This document shows, in pieces, positions 13,441-27,000 of a DNA stretch of 64,000 nucleotides. Position 1 is the stretch's first letter, and every line of letters begins with the position of its first letter. The position numbers were made by a program, and so were the translations under genes. Origin of the DNA: Pterois miles (taxonomy: Eukaryota > Chordata > Actinopteri > Perciformes > Scorpaenidae). The notes beneath the pieces were generated by a model that was given only the letters and a program-made list of their open reading frames with translations, searched no databases and was not told the origin of the DNA. The stretch spans positions 3,242,501 to 3,306,500 of the forward strand of contig CAMQGK010000147.1 of assembly GCA_947000775.1 (NCBI GenBank), given 5' to 3'.

Positions 13441-13456
13441 TGCTAGCATGCTAGCA
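13441..13456. repeat. 16-bp perfect palindrome
   Basis: TGCTAGCATGCTAGCA is its own reverse complement. It sits just downstream of the presumed csnk2a1 first exon within a GCTAGC-rich stretch. Function unknown; GCTAGC-rich words are common across this genome window. Confidence 0.7.
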
Positions 13457-15844
13457 GCCTGGGCCCGCCTAGCGCCGCTAGGTTACCCCTGTTCACACCG
13501 AGAGCTAGCCCCGTCGGTTGGTCTAGCTAACTAATAAGCATTGGAAAATATGGCTAGTTTAACCACTGTATGAGCGAGTTTAGAAACACCCTTTAAATCT
13601 TCAGTTTTAGCCCAATATTGGTATAACCCCAACATTACGGATGTCTCGTAATGCTCAATGAGTGCTATAAAGATAACGTTGAATTTAACGTTAGCTAAAT
13701 TGGTCCTCACAAGTTTTGCGCCCATCGTTGCGCCTTTCGATCCGAGACGACTGTTGAAGCTTTTATGTAAGTTATGATTTCTTTTAATTTAGTGCTTATT
13801 TGTAAGCTAACCATCAATGTAGGAATCGGTCCGGAGAAGGACTGCATTCATGCACAATCACAGTGTATTTGAGGATTATAAGCAATCATTCAGTGTTTTT
13901 CGATACACAGTAATCAGCGAATAACGTAAATGTGCACTCCAAGGATCAAATTCGTCCTTGCCCTTTGCACAGGAAGAAAACGCATCGGGGCTATGGCCAA
14001 ATCAGTCCATGATGTTATCGAGGTGACCACTTCACGCAAGCTAACGTTAGTTAGCTTAGTTATCTGTTGATGTTGTGGTTAGCGTTAGCTTGTTAGTTTA
14101 TGCTGTTTACCCAAAGACTTAGCCTGCCACAGAGGTGTAGCATAAGTGATAAATCAATGGATAACACTAATGGTTTAAGTAAAGTAGCTAACGTTAGTCG
14201 GTTGTTAGCAGCTAGCGTAACGCTAAGTAACGCTACCAACGTTACGCACCTATAGATCGATAAAGAATGCTGCGCATGTAGCGTTAAGTCTAACTGGGAA
14301 CAAGCAGTCCTGCAGGAAGAGCGCCAGTCGTGTATCCCAGTGTTCACAGTGGCCAAACGGTGGTACTGCAACTCTTGTCCGTCGCTTGACGTTATTGTGC
14401 CCAACAACACTTTTTCCCATAGACTTGCATTGAGAAAGGGGCGTCTGTAATTCAGCAGATAATTTATTTTTGGGGTGAATCAACTCCCCCTGTACGAACA
14501 CTCTAATAGTCCTTATTTAAATCGTTAGGTCCTATAAGCTGTAAAACACAGTAATAGCCGAATCAAGAGTTATATCCGTTTATGTCTGTGGAGACCCAGA
14601 CTGAGACGACAGTGCAAGCTGTGACGGTGGGACCTCGTGACGAGGTCAACCGATTAATTTTTTTTTTTTTTTTTTTGACATTTTCTCATAATTGTCATCG
14701 GCGGCTGCCTGACCATATTAAGCCGTTTAGCACATCTGTGGGCAGCCCAGTGTTGGTGCTGTAGAACAGGTGTGACTCTGCCCTTTGTGTCAATCAAATT
14801 GCCGTTCTGCCAGCAGACCTCAGCAGATTTAGCCCAGAGGGTTAACCTTTAAAAGAGTGCGTGAGAAGAACAACGTTCTAACTGGGAGAAACTGTGCAGA
14901 TTGGAGACAGACCATAAGTGTTGTAAATGTTTACTTAAGTTACGAAATGTTCTGTATCAGTTATTATTAAGCTGTTATATAAAACCAGCCAAAGATATCT
15001 GCAAAAAAAAAAAAAGCATCATATATCAGCCATCGGTTGTCTTGATCCTGTAGTGGCATCGGCCATAAAAAAAAAAACATATCGGTCGACCGCTACCCGT
15101 GTACGAGTCATGTGACCAAGCGGACGCTACTGCGTCTATCAGATATGCACACTAGGGCTCAATAAGACCCAGAAGATCCGAGTACTGCTCCAGACCTACC
15201 CATTGACCAGGCAACTGTTATAGGAATGAACGGGGCCCCGCCTTCAACACTAGATTCAGTTCTCTTTATACATCCATGGGAACAAGACTTTAAATGTTTT
15301 ATATAGCCCAGTACCACAAATTTGTGTGAAGGGACTTTACTATCTGTGCATTAGGCTAACGTTACTAAGCTAGCGGGTAACCTGCTAGTTCAAACTTCTC
15401 ATTATTTGACACATTGGCCTCAGAGGGCTTCATTTATATCCACATGGGGTGGTATCGTTAGTTGGTGTAGCAACTCGGTTCTGTCATATGAAACGCTGTC
15501 TTATCAAATGCCAACCAGGTTCTTGCCGACCTTGAGACCTCAGAAATAAGGAGGATTTCAAAACCAAGGCGGGGTCTGGAGGTCCCCCCCCCCCAAAGAA
15601 AATAGCAAATTACACTACGTACACTAAGTAGGGATGGCACAATGCCAGAAATCTAATAGTTGATACCAATACCAGTGAATATCCATGATTCTCGATACCC
15701 ATTTTGGTACCACGATACAAAAACAAACCAATAAATCCCATGTAAATCCCATGCAATGTAATAAGTACCCGGATCTCAATTGTGTGGTCATTTTGAAGGT
15801 TGAGCTTTGTGGTGTCATTGAACTAGATTGCATGATACAGAGAG

Positions 15845-16567
15845 GTTGGGGCTGCTTGATTACGACAAAAATCATAATCTCTATTATGTTGGTCAGTATT
15901 AAGATGATTATTTAACAAAATTACTCATTGACTTTGGAAACATGCATTCAGAATAAAGTAAATGCATCGATTTGTACTTTGAGAGCTAAATTAAGAGGCT
16001 AGATCTATGAAGAACTTTGTGCTCTTTTACACAATTTAATCCTGATCAGACTGGTTGTGTAGCTATGAATGGTGATGACACCAAAAAGAGTTGCACCCAG
16101 AAAGCACGGTAAACGAAACAGGCTCCGACATCGCCTCACCGAGGTCAGGTTGACATTCGAACAGGGAGCCCTGTGCCTCTCCACAGGGAGAGAGGGTGCA
16201 GTCAGCACTAAGCAGTGAGGTCTGGGGGGCTGTAAAGCGCCAGCTTCACTCCGAGCCTTTCCAAACCGACACAGAGCCAGTTGCAGCTCACCGCTACAGA
16301 GAAAATACACCTGGCGAGGGCCAGCCAATACGAGGAGAGTTCCCACGAGGGGATCCTCCCACACAGCCGTCTCCAAGTGGCTTTCCCTGATCCGCCAAGC
16401 AAGACGAAAGTGCATCACTGTAAAGGAGAGGGGTGCACTGCATTTATTACACGACAAAATGAGAGTGTCATTGCGAAAGTACTGCTGCACAATTGTCATT
16501 ATCTTGTTTCCTTCATTGTTGAAAGCCAAAATGGATTCGGTCGATTTGATTAATTGCACAGCCCTGA
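15845..16567. mobile_element. hAT-like non-autonomous element with GC-rich interior
   Basis: The left edge 'ggggctgcttgatta' and right edge 'taattgcacagccct' form imperfect terminal inverted repeats, and the adjoining sequence has the 'gattacgacaaaaatcataa' style of fish hAT-type MITEs. The interior from about 16064 to 16430 is GC-rich and unlike the AT-rich ends, as if another sequence had been captured or inserted. A 202-codon minus-strand frame crosses it but has no recognisable domain. Confidence 0.5.
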
Positions 16568-17329
16568 GAGGGTTGTTCCTGTTATCCAGCCTACAATAAA
16601 ATAAAAGAAACACCTGTCAGGAACATTATAACCTTCAAGAAGGTTGGATTTATCACAGAACTGTTGCATTAGACTGCACTCGTTTTAGTTTGGTGTACTT
16701 AATAAAATGGTAACTGAAGGTTTGTTGTCTACATTTTAGGAGAAACTTCTATATCGGCACATCAGCAGCACTCCATTGATGGAAACTTGCCTCATATACC
16801 AGTCAGGACAATGACAAGTTAATGTCGGTTGTAAAGAGACTGTAGTTTGAAGTTGCTGCTCTGGTGGTCCGTCAGTGGTGTCATTCAATGAATGGATTTT
16901 GCTGTTTGAATGAGATCAGTAATTACACAGCTCATCCCGTCCTGCCCTCCTAATTCAACAGGCTGTCGATACTTTCAGGGGTCAGTGGTGATGTTTAAAA
17001 TGAGCACTCGACTAGCACTGGGATGAATTTTAGCCACTTCTATCCAGTCACCACCCAAAGCTCATGATGATAGGAGAAGGTTAGAGGTAAGTCTGTAGCT
17101 GGAGGCTCAGCTCCCTCCTCACCACCACAACCTGTTGATCTGATGCTCCATCTCATCCATGAACAGCAACTTAAGCTACTGTAGTGTCTCCTGGTCGCTC
17201 TCGATTTATCTGAAGTAATCAGACGTCTCCTGTCTCGCGTTCACTAAACAATAGTGGCATTTAGAGGGTGTTTTTATTTTAGCTTTAGCCTTTCATCTGC
17301 CAGCTCAGTGTTGCCTTCACCATCAACAA

Positions 17330-17770
17330 ATTGTATTTCTTAAAGGAATGGTTTGGGTGTTTGTCAGTGGGGTTGTATGAGGTACTTATCCATTCCAGTC
17401 AGCCAACCCCCCAGTTACAGCATAGAGCAAGTAATGTACTACTGTGGACGGAGCCTGCAGCAAAACAGATTTTAGCCACCTGTAAAAATCAGTACACAAA
17501 GTGTACACTATATTAAGAATATTTTCACTGGTTTACCTTGATATCAGACAGCTATATTGTCTGTTTCCGAAGGGGGAACTGAAGCCATTATCTGTGCTCT
17601 CACCAAAGCCGCAAGACTCCACTGGAAAATATAATAATTTGACTTTGCAGAATATTGGGAGTTGTTGGTCTACCGCTGCCTTGATCGGCTACTTAGTTTG
17701 TGTTGTTGTGTGACTTTGGGGTATTAAAGGGCTATCCCTTAAAGACACGACACCAAACATGAACTGGTTT
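17330..17770 (+). repeat. Dispersed element related to 43669-44541
   Basis: Shares long blocks with the composite element in the tp53rk intron: 'gtgtacactatattaagaat', 'gggagttgttggtct', 'gactttggggtattaaaggg'. It lies in the first csnk2a1 intron. A further fragment is at about 32750-32890. Confidence 0.6.
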
Positions 17771-17872
17771 GAGGATTTGTGGCTTTTCTCTGTCATGTCT
17801 TTGTAAGTGGGTGGATGGAGACACTGCGGATGCGTGATGTAATCATTAATTTCATGTCTTTTTCTTTGTCAG

Positions 17873-18072
17873 CTATCCCACCGTGCCCCTGGTGGCCCCT
17901 CCCCCCATCCTCAGGCAAAGCCCCCCCCAAACCCCTTGCCCTGTTGGGATCAACCCCCCTCAACCCCTACCTTCCCTCCTCTTCCTCCCTCCCTCCCACC
18001 CGCCCTCCCTCCCTGTACTCCAACCATCCGCTGCAGTAAGATCGGCCAACCACATCTGCCAAGCTGTCGGAC
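17873..18072 (+). other. csnk2a1: 5'UTR part of csnk2a1 second exon
   Basis: A polypyrimidine tract and AG at 17871-17872 open an exon that runs through a C-rich leader to the ATG at 18073. The leader includes runs of C and CCCTCC units and has several small open frames in other phases, which are not genes. Confidence 0.75.
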
Positions 18073-21000
18073 ATGTCAGGACCCGTGCCGAGCCGGGCCC
18101 GAGTGTACACCGAGGTCAACACTCACCGGCCCAGGGAGTACTGGGACTATGAGTCCCACGTGGTCGAGTGGGGGTAAATACCTTGTTGACCCTCGACACA
18201 TTTGCAGCATCCTGCATGACAACTCTTCAACTCAGCTGATGTTTGATTTCACTTCACAGAAATCAGGATGACTTTCAGTTGGTGCGTAAACTCGGGCGTG
18301 GCAAGTACAGTGAAGTCTTTGAAGCAATCAACATCACCAATAATGAGAAGGTGGTGGTGAAGATACTCAAGGTAAATGCATACAGACACAGGCTTTGATC
18401 AACAGTGGCTCTGATTGAATCATTTAATCCCATCTGCCCACCTCTGCCTCGTTCTTTTCCCTTCAGCCCGTGAAGAAAAAGAAAATCAAGCGTGAGATCA
18501 AGATTTTGGAGAACCTACGTGGAGGTCCGAACATAATCTCTCTCATCGATATTGTGAAAGACCCCGTAGTAAGTATAGTGTTGACTGGCAAGACATGATT
18601 TATGTTTTATAAAAACAAACATGTTGTGCATGTTGGTTCTGAAATATCATTACTGTACCAATAGCTTGGCGAGCCCACCACCTGTGGAAGCTTATCGATT
18701 TTGCTTGTGAAGTATGTGTCTGTAAGTATAAATCCAGTCATGGCTGTAAGTAGGGATGTCACGAGAACAGATAACTCGATAACCAAGTCAGCGCCAAAAG
18801 TCTGAAATTCTTGCTTTTGTCTTTTACCGCGGTGTTGAATTGGTATCGAGAATCATGCAACTTCACTGGTTTTGGTAAGGACTAAAATGCCTGGTATCGT
18901 GACATCTCTATCTCTAAGTTAGATACATGTTTGTGATGTTATACAGCCTTGTTTTCTATGTCGTGTCCCGACTCTCCAAAGAATGAAGCAACGATGCACC
19001 GCTAATATATTAGGATGCAGAAGCGCTGCCGCAATCATTTAAGATCTGTTGTCTCCAATTAAGATTTCTGCTTTGACTTTAAAAACAAAACATTAATTTC
19101 ATGCAGACTTTCAAGCCACATTTTTTCCTCTGTTGGCTGGCCGACAGGCTGCTTGGTGGTGCAGTGGTAAGCACCGTCTCCTCACAGCAAGAGGGTGGCA
19201 GGTTCGAATCTGGCTGGGGGCTGCTGTTGTACTGTATGTTCTCCGCCTGTTAGCGTGGGTTTTCTCCAGGTTCTCCAGCTTCGTCCCACAGTCCAAAGAC
19301 ATCCTGTTATTTGTCTTCACTGTTGACTGACGTTTTGAATGGATTAGTTAAATACTGAAAAGGAGATGTGCAGAGGTGGAAACACATACCTCCTCAGCAT
19401 ATTTGTGCTTGTGCTTTGAGTTGAAACAACAGAAAATGAATCAGCATTTATTTGTTGGTTGTTGAGGGTAAAAAGGCCAAACATCTTTTTTGTAGGTTCT
19501 TAAGTATGTTGTTTTGCTGTTACCCTTTGTTTACCATCGTAGTAATGTGAATATCTTTGGGATTAAACTGTTGTATCAGCCATATTGAAACACTTGAAGG
19601 TGTCGCCTTGGACTCTAGGAACTTTAAATTGACATTTTTCTCTGTTTTCTGGTTTTTATAAACTAAACGGTTAATTGTAAAGACAGGCTTGCTGCTGTTG
19701 TCTATTAGTGTAACAGTGTTTGTCCATACACCGATTACATTACTGGCACACTTTTGTTTTTTCATTATAGAAAAAAAAACCCAACTACCTCATTTTGGCA
19801 TATCAGCGACGTTTTATCATTATATTGTTGGACGATGGATGCTACAAGCTGAAAGTGAAAGTATCTGCTCTGTACGGAGTCTCAGCTCCGAGTGGTCAGA
19901 TTCACATACAAGACGAGAGAATGTTGACAGACCGAGATATGGTGGAGGATTTGGTGTCAAAGTGAAACGCAGAAGCGCCTATTTGGTGATAATTCAGATT
20001 TAAACCCAATGCTGATATGGAAGCGCACCGTTAATGAGTTAATCACTGTGAGGAGGACTGAGCGGTCACAGCCAGTGTGTGGCATCAAAGATTAAAGTAA
20101 GCTCTCTACGCATATTGATCGTCATCTTTATTGTAAAATACTTGTGTTGTCGCAAATATTTATTAACCTGTGGGACAATTTCGTCCTACCATGACATCCC
20201 TATACTTGCAAATAATAAAATTTGCCTTCTTCCCTCATTGAAATTGATGTTTCTGGGGCCTTTTCTGCCAGAACAATGAGCTGATAAACTAGTTGACCGA
20301 AGATAAATTGCTGACTGCTGATAAACGATGAATCACAGTTCATTCATGAAGTAAAAACAAATCAAAATGTTCTGCTTTTCCCTATTTGCATTATTGTAAA
20401 TGAAATACATTTCTGATTGTTGCTGAGACAAAGAAAAGTTAAGACATCACTTGGGCTCTGGCAACTTGTGACATTAGAGGCTTATTACTAGAATATAAAA
20501 CTTGAATAGATAAAGTTGGTTTGTTGCAGCTCTAGTTCACACTGTGAGCAACACGTGGTGATTTGTGGGTATGGTCAGCAGACTACTTGTGATTCAACTG
20601 CTCTTCAAACCCCATTTTGGAGACGTCTGCTAACTAGAAGTCAGAATCAGCTTCTTTACTTTCTCATGCACAGAAGACGAACGGGTGTTTGGGGACTTGG
20701 CCATGTTGGTGCTCACAGTGTAACTGCCTGGTTAGTTTGTGCAGGTTGAATTAGTGCTGTAGCTTATTACAGTGCTGCTATTCCAGTCAAATAGATGAAC
20801 TGAGCTGGTCCTAGTGGTAGATATCGTTGTATGAGACGTCAACTCATTAATTACACAAACTGTTTTTCAGTCCCGGACGCCCGCCTTGGTCTTTGAGCAT
20901 GTCAACAACACAGACTTTAAGGTAGGAACTTTTTTTTTTTTACTCCATAAACATTGTTGTGCATAATAATTGAAACCTCCTTTCTTGGCATACTCGTTGT

Positions 21001-24000
21001 TTTCTGTACACGTGTGTGTATGTGATGGAGGAATATGAAAATCCAGTGCTATGTCTTCGGTGCCAGAAAGTCTACCATCTTCTGGTTCTATCCTCAATCA
21101 CTGGCACATTGTCACAACTGGACTGTAGCATGAATGTGTGCTGCCTGTTTACTGTAATGCTGTGTTCAGACCAAGAATTTCTGTCTTGTTTTACTCGTGC
21201 AAGTTGGACTGCCATTATTATTAGTTTATTTGCGTTAGACGCACCAAAGAGAAGGAGCTTGTCTCCGTAGATACCAACAGCTTTTCATTCTGCCATCAGC
21301 CATGGAAGAAATAATGCAGTTTTGTACAAGCTGTGGAAGTCCCACATATGTCAGAAGACCAAACGCCATTGTGTCTGCGTTCATAAGGCCGCCTGGCGGC
21401 AAGCTGTATTCACATACAGTGCTATTGAAGTGACTGTATCTAGGTGCCACATGTCGTTACTGCGGTATGAACTCAAAATAAACGGATCAAAATGACACAG
21501 AAATAACTACACAATAATGGCAAGATGTAAAAAGTCTGAAGTGATGCTTTGTCAGGTCTGTCTGTTTAAAATGCTTGTTTTCTGAATGGAGTTTGGATGA
21601 ATCAGTACCAGGCTATGCAGCTCTCCATCAACACTCAACATAAAGTTATCTAGGCATAAATACAGCAGTGACATTGCTTCTACCTTAGACAATCTATGAT
21701 TTATAGAGGTTAACAGTTTGGTCTGGTCTCTGTATCGTAGCTCTGGGTGACCACAGACACACACATTTATTTCCTTCATTTCTGATGCAACATCAGGACT
21801 TCGGTGACGAAAGGAGGACGAGCTTGGTGCTGATGGTTTCTCGCGACAGCTTCACACATTTCTTGCAAATATTGCAACACAAAATTTGCGTCGTTCGCGG
21901 GATTTCAAATTTCAACTCAAGTCAGAAATTCGCAAATAGAGAAAATGCCTCTGTACATTGACTTTGTATGAAAAGACATTACGATGCAAAAGCCTAATGA
22001 TATTGCTTTGGTCTCCAGCAACTGTACCAGACCCTGACAGACTACGACATCCGGTTCTACATGTACGAAATCCTCAAGGTGAGTCCTCTGTGGTTTAGCT
22101 GCGTCTCGGCTCATAATCTATAACCTCTAAACATCGTGGGGGTGGTGAAGCCTTAGTGAGTCCTTAAACAAGACTTTGTCCTTTATTTTTCTTGTAATTA
22201 TTCTAATTATATATATATTCACTTGGAAAAAGAAACCTTGTGATCAATGGATAACAAAGTCTCTGTTGTTGTTTACAGGCCCTGGACTACTGCCACAGCA
22301 TGGGAATCATGCATAGAGATGTGAAGCCACATAATGTGATGATTGATCACGAACACCGCAAGGTGAATGCTTAAGGGCCCTTTCATACATTATTTGGTCA
22401 GCTCAGAGTGGCAGGAGTCCAATTTCACAAACATGACGAGAGAGTGTTGACAGACCGAGATATGGCAGAGGGTTTGGTGTCATAGTGAAAAGCAAAAGTG
22501 CCTGTTTGGCGATATTTTAGATTTAAACCCCATGCTATAAGGGAACCGTAACGTGAATGAGGTAATGAGGAGGACGGAGTGGTCACAGCTGGTGTGCGTG
22601 GCGTTAAAGTTATAAATAAGTGCTCTGCACTTATTGACCGCCATTTTTTCTTGTAAAATGTCCAGTTTAATCAATAACACTATGTAATCAGAAGTTAATC
22701 AACCTGTTTCCTCCTACTGTGACATCCATATACTTGCAAATAATAAAATTTGCCTTCTTCCCTTGTTGAAACTAATGTTCCCAGGGGCTGCTTTAGGATG
22801 AACCCCTTTTCTGCTAAAATAATGAGTTGATTAACTAGTTGATTGAAGATAAAATGCTGAGTGTGCTGATAAGAGATGAATGACTTCTCAGTTTGATCCA
22901 AACCCAAATTACAGGTGTGAAACTACACAGTCAAACTGTGGTCAGATGAAAAGAGGTGATCCTGGTCTGGATCAAATTGCACCATGGTCTGGATTGTTTC
23001 TAGCATGTTTGACTTTCGGTCCAGGGCAGCTTCATGCTATGAGAGGAGGGTAGCTGCTTTCAGGAACAGCCGAGTGTGTAGTGTGGGTTTAACTAGTGTG
23101 CGGTCAAGAGACTGGTGTTGGAGCAGAGAGGAAATTAGTTGTCATGTTGTATTCAATACAGTGTAGATTTCAGTTTCAGGTCCCATGCGTTGCCATTGAT
23201 AAAACACGATTTTCTAACTGCAAAGGCTGCGATTACACTCGCGTGACACGCCAGAGTAGAGCAGCCAGAGAAAGCATCATTTGTCTAATATTGTGTTGGT
23301 TATACTGTAGAATGATTTATTGATTGTTTGTTGAATAACACATAAGATAAGGAAATTTAAAAAATAATTGCATATTAAATCACAATATTGGAAGTCCCAA
23401 ATGCCCACTCCAGTGGATTCACAGACTTTGAGGTGTGTTGCCTTGATGTCTATGAGGGTTTATGGCTGTCCCATTGACTTTGCCTGAGGGAATTAGCCAC
23501 AATTCACCTAGCTTTGTGATGTTAAAACACAGGGTTAAAAGATTAAAAGATTCAGACTGGACATTGTGTGAGTTAACACTAGGGATGTGCATTCCAAGCA
23601 AAAATAGTAGTTAGAAAAATCACTGGGAATTAGTCTATTATTCAAAAATTGCTGCATTTTCCCCATTGTGTTGTTGGACTGATGTGTGACAAATAAGTAA
23701 ATGTCTATTGTTTTTCCAGTATTGAACATTTAGATATATTCAGTCTGTCTGTCTGTCGTTGCTAACTGCTTCATTTCTGTGTTTGTAGTTGCGCCTTATT
23801 GACTGGGGTTTGGCCGAGTTTTACCACCCGGGACAGGAGTACAACGTCAGAGTGGCCTCCCGCTACTTTAAAGGACCCGAGCTCCTGGTGGACTACCAGG
23901 TACATCTGGGGCCGAGTGTGCTCCGAACATCTGAGAGGGCGCTAGTGGAGGTCTTTCTGGGAAACCCCCTGCTTTGCTTTGGTTTTGATTGGTTGATTGA

Positions 24001-27000
24001 TCTGTCACAGATGTAATCTGAGGCACTGCTGCTCAGAGTTTACTGTTTCAGAGGGTACATCTCAATCCTACTGACCTTGCATTGATCTGTAACACATTGA
24101 TTAGGTTTATAATTCTAACAGTAATGGTGATCATGTTATACACTCAACTTCAGCTGTCTGAATGGATTGGATGTTACTCTAATGGTGGTAATGTTCTGGT
24201 TAAACATTTTGATCAATATGTGTTTGCCAGGGAGGAACTGCATCATGATACATCAGTGCTCATTTAAACGGTGTCTGGCTGGATTTCATGGAGTCGCTGA
24301 TGTTGATTTCTCTGCGTTAATCCCGTCTGCTCGCTGACACCTGCGCTGTGTGTTTCAGATGTACGACTACAGTCTGGATATGTGGAGCTTGGGCTGTATG
24401 TTGGCCAGCATGATCTTCAGGAAGGAGCCCTTCTTCCACGGCCATGACAACTACGACCAGGTAAACTCAAAGCAGGGTTGGTGACGAGGAGAGTCGAACG
24501 CCGCGGCTCGCACAGAAATGTGAAATGACCACGACAGGGAAGAGACGGTGGACTGACGCAATGATTCGGGTTAATTACCAACACTGCTTTGTCATCTTTT
24601 CACCCGCCTGATCGAACTGGTGATATTTTATACATAATGTCATTTAAAAACAACACACAGGCTCGATTGTGGTATGTCTTGATAAACATTACAATGAAGG
24701 TGCATCATTAGTGCTTATTTATTTTAAATTACATAAGTTCTGATCAGTCAGGAATATGTGTGGTTTTTAATATTAATAGCTATTAACAAAATGAAACCTA
24801 ATTCTCCTTTACAGTAATTCACTACATGTTTACAATCAGGCAGGCAAACTCATTAAAATATGCAATAATTAAGATCAGTGTATATGATGGATAAAAAAAA
24901 TGTATCCCATAACTGACCTCGTTAATCGATTATTAACCGTTAACCAACAAGATTAGTGTGTATGAGCACAACAGACAACTGAGTCTCTAGTTCACTGAGA
25001 GTTACTGTAGCAGCCACGGTGCTGCGTTCACTGTCTCTAGTTCACCGTCACGAGAGTTACTGTAGCAGCCACGGTGCTGCGTTCACTGTCTCCAGTTCAC
25101 CGTCAGGAGAGTTACTGTAGCAGCCACGGTGCTGCGTTCACTGTCTCCAGTTCACCGTCAGGAGAGTTACTGTAGCAGCCACGGTGCTGCATTCACTGTC
25201 TCCAGTTCACCGTCAGGAGAGTTACTGTAGCAGCCACGGTGCTGCATTCACTGTCTCCAGTTCACCGTCAGGAGAGTTACTGTAGCAGCCACGGTGCTGC
25301 GTTCACTGTCTCCAGTTCACCGTCAGGAGAGTTACTGTAGCAGCCACGGTGCTGCGTTCACTGTCTCTAGTTCACCGTCAGGAGAGTTACTGTAGCAGCC
25401 ACGGTGCTGCGTTCACTGTCTCCAGTTCACCGTCAGGAGAGTTACTCTAGCAGCCACGGTGCTGCGTTCACTGTCTCCAGTTCACCGTCAGGAGAGCTAC
25501 TCTAGCAGCCACGGTGCTGCGTTCACTGTCTCCAGTTCACCGTCAGGAGAGCTACTCTAGCAGCCACGGTGCTGCGTTCACTGTCTCCAGTTCACCGTCA
25601 GGAGAGTTACTGTAGCAGCCACGGTGCTGCGTTCACTGTCTCCAGTTCACCGTCAGGAGAGCTACTCTAGCAGCCACGGTGCTGCGTTCACTGTCTCCAG
25701 TTAACCGTCAGGAGAGCTACTCTAGCAGCCACGGTGCTGCGTTTACTGTCTCCAGTTCACCGTCAGGAGAGCTACTGTAGCAGCCACGGTGCTGCGTTCA
25801 CTGTCTCCAGTTCACCGTCAGGAGAGTTACTGTAGCAGCCACGGTGCTGCGTTCACTGTCTCCAGTTCACCGTCAGGAGAGCTACTCTAGCAGCCACGGT
25901 GCTGCGTTCACTGTCTCCAGTTCACCGTCAGGAGAGTTACTGTAGCAGCCACGGTGCTGCGTTCACTGTCTCCAGTTCACCGTCAGGAGAGTTGCTGTAG
26001 CAGCCACGGTGCTGCGTTCACTGTCTCCAGTTCACCGTCAGGAGAGCTACTCTAGCAGCCACGGTGCTGCGTTCACTGTCTCCAGTTCACCGTCAGGAGA
26101 GTTACTGTAGCAGCCACGGTGCTGCGTTCACTGTCTCCAGTTCACCGTCAGGAGAGCTACTCTAGCAGCCACGGTGCTGCGTTCACTGTCTCCAGTTCAC
26201 CGTCAGGAGAGTTGCTGTAGCAGCCACGGTGCTGCGTTCGTGGCTGCATGATTCACATGTCCGTTCACGCCTGCAGCGTTTCTGCTGCTGTTTTTTCTAC
26301 ATGGAGTTTGACTTTCGTAATGACCATTTCATGGCAAATATCTTTTATATTTATTTTAGACAGAAAGGTTTAGAAATGTGGTAATTTATAAGTAATAGTA
26401 ATAATCTACAGTTAACACTTACTACATTCATTCATGGAGCAGTGCAAGTCACTGCATGTTCTACAACACTGTCCTGCACATATTTCAGCATAAAAGCCGT
26501 GTTTTTTTTTTTCATGTCCATGACGTATTCTACAGATTTAAACATTGAAAGTGGAGTAATGTTGCTGACATGATCAATATATCAGTATACAGTCAGAAGA
26601 TCGCCTTCACTGTCTGTTGTTGCTGTGAATTGCGTGGCTCGCGTTAAAAGTGGGGAACACCTCGAATCTCTAGAAGAGATGCAGCTGAGTCACTGTATCT
26701 TGTACATATTTTAAAGCCCCCTGAGGCAAATTGGTGATTTTGGGCTTTACAAATAAAATTGACTTGAATGGTTGGTGAAGGCATACAAGCACGAGGCGGG
26801 AGTTGTAGTTTCCGTGATTATTGCGGTTGCTTTAAGAAAAAAAAAAAAAAACTTGATGGATCTCGTGAGAGAGGCGACTTCCTGGTATTTTCTGTAAGGA
26901 CTTGTCTGAGTTCACTATTTGTGTCTGAAAGGGTTAAAGTGTCTTGCACAGAGCTGACAGACTGTTTGCTCTCCTGTAGTTGGTGAGAATAGCGAAGGTC

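Noticed and set aside
16005..16613. 202-codon minus-strand frame
   Set aside because: Crosses a hAT-like element, no domain or homologue recognised, and composition looks random.
24985..26240. CRISPR-like array
   Set aside because: The units are contiguous with no unique spacers, and the genome is that of a vertebrate; it is a minisatellite.
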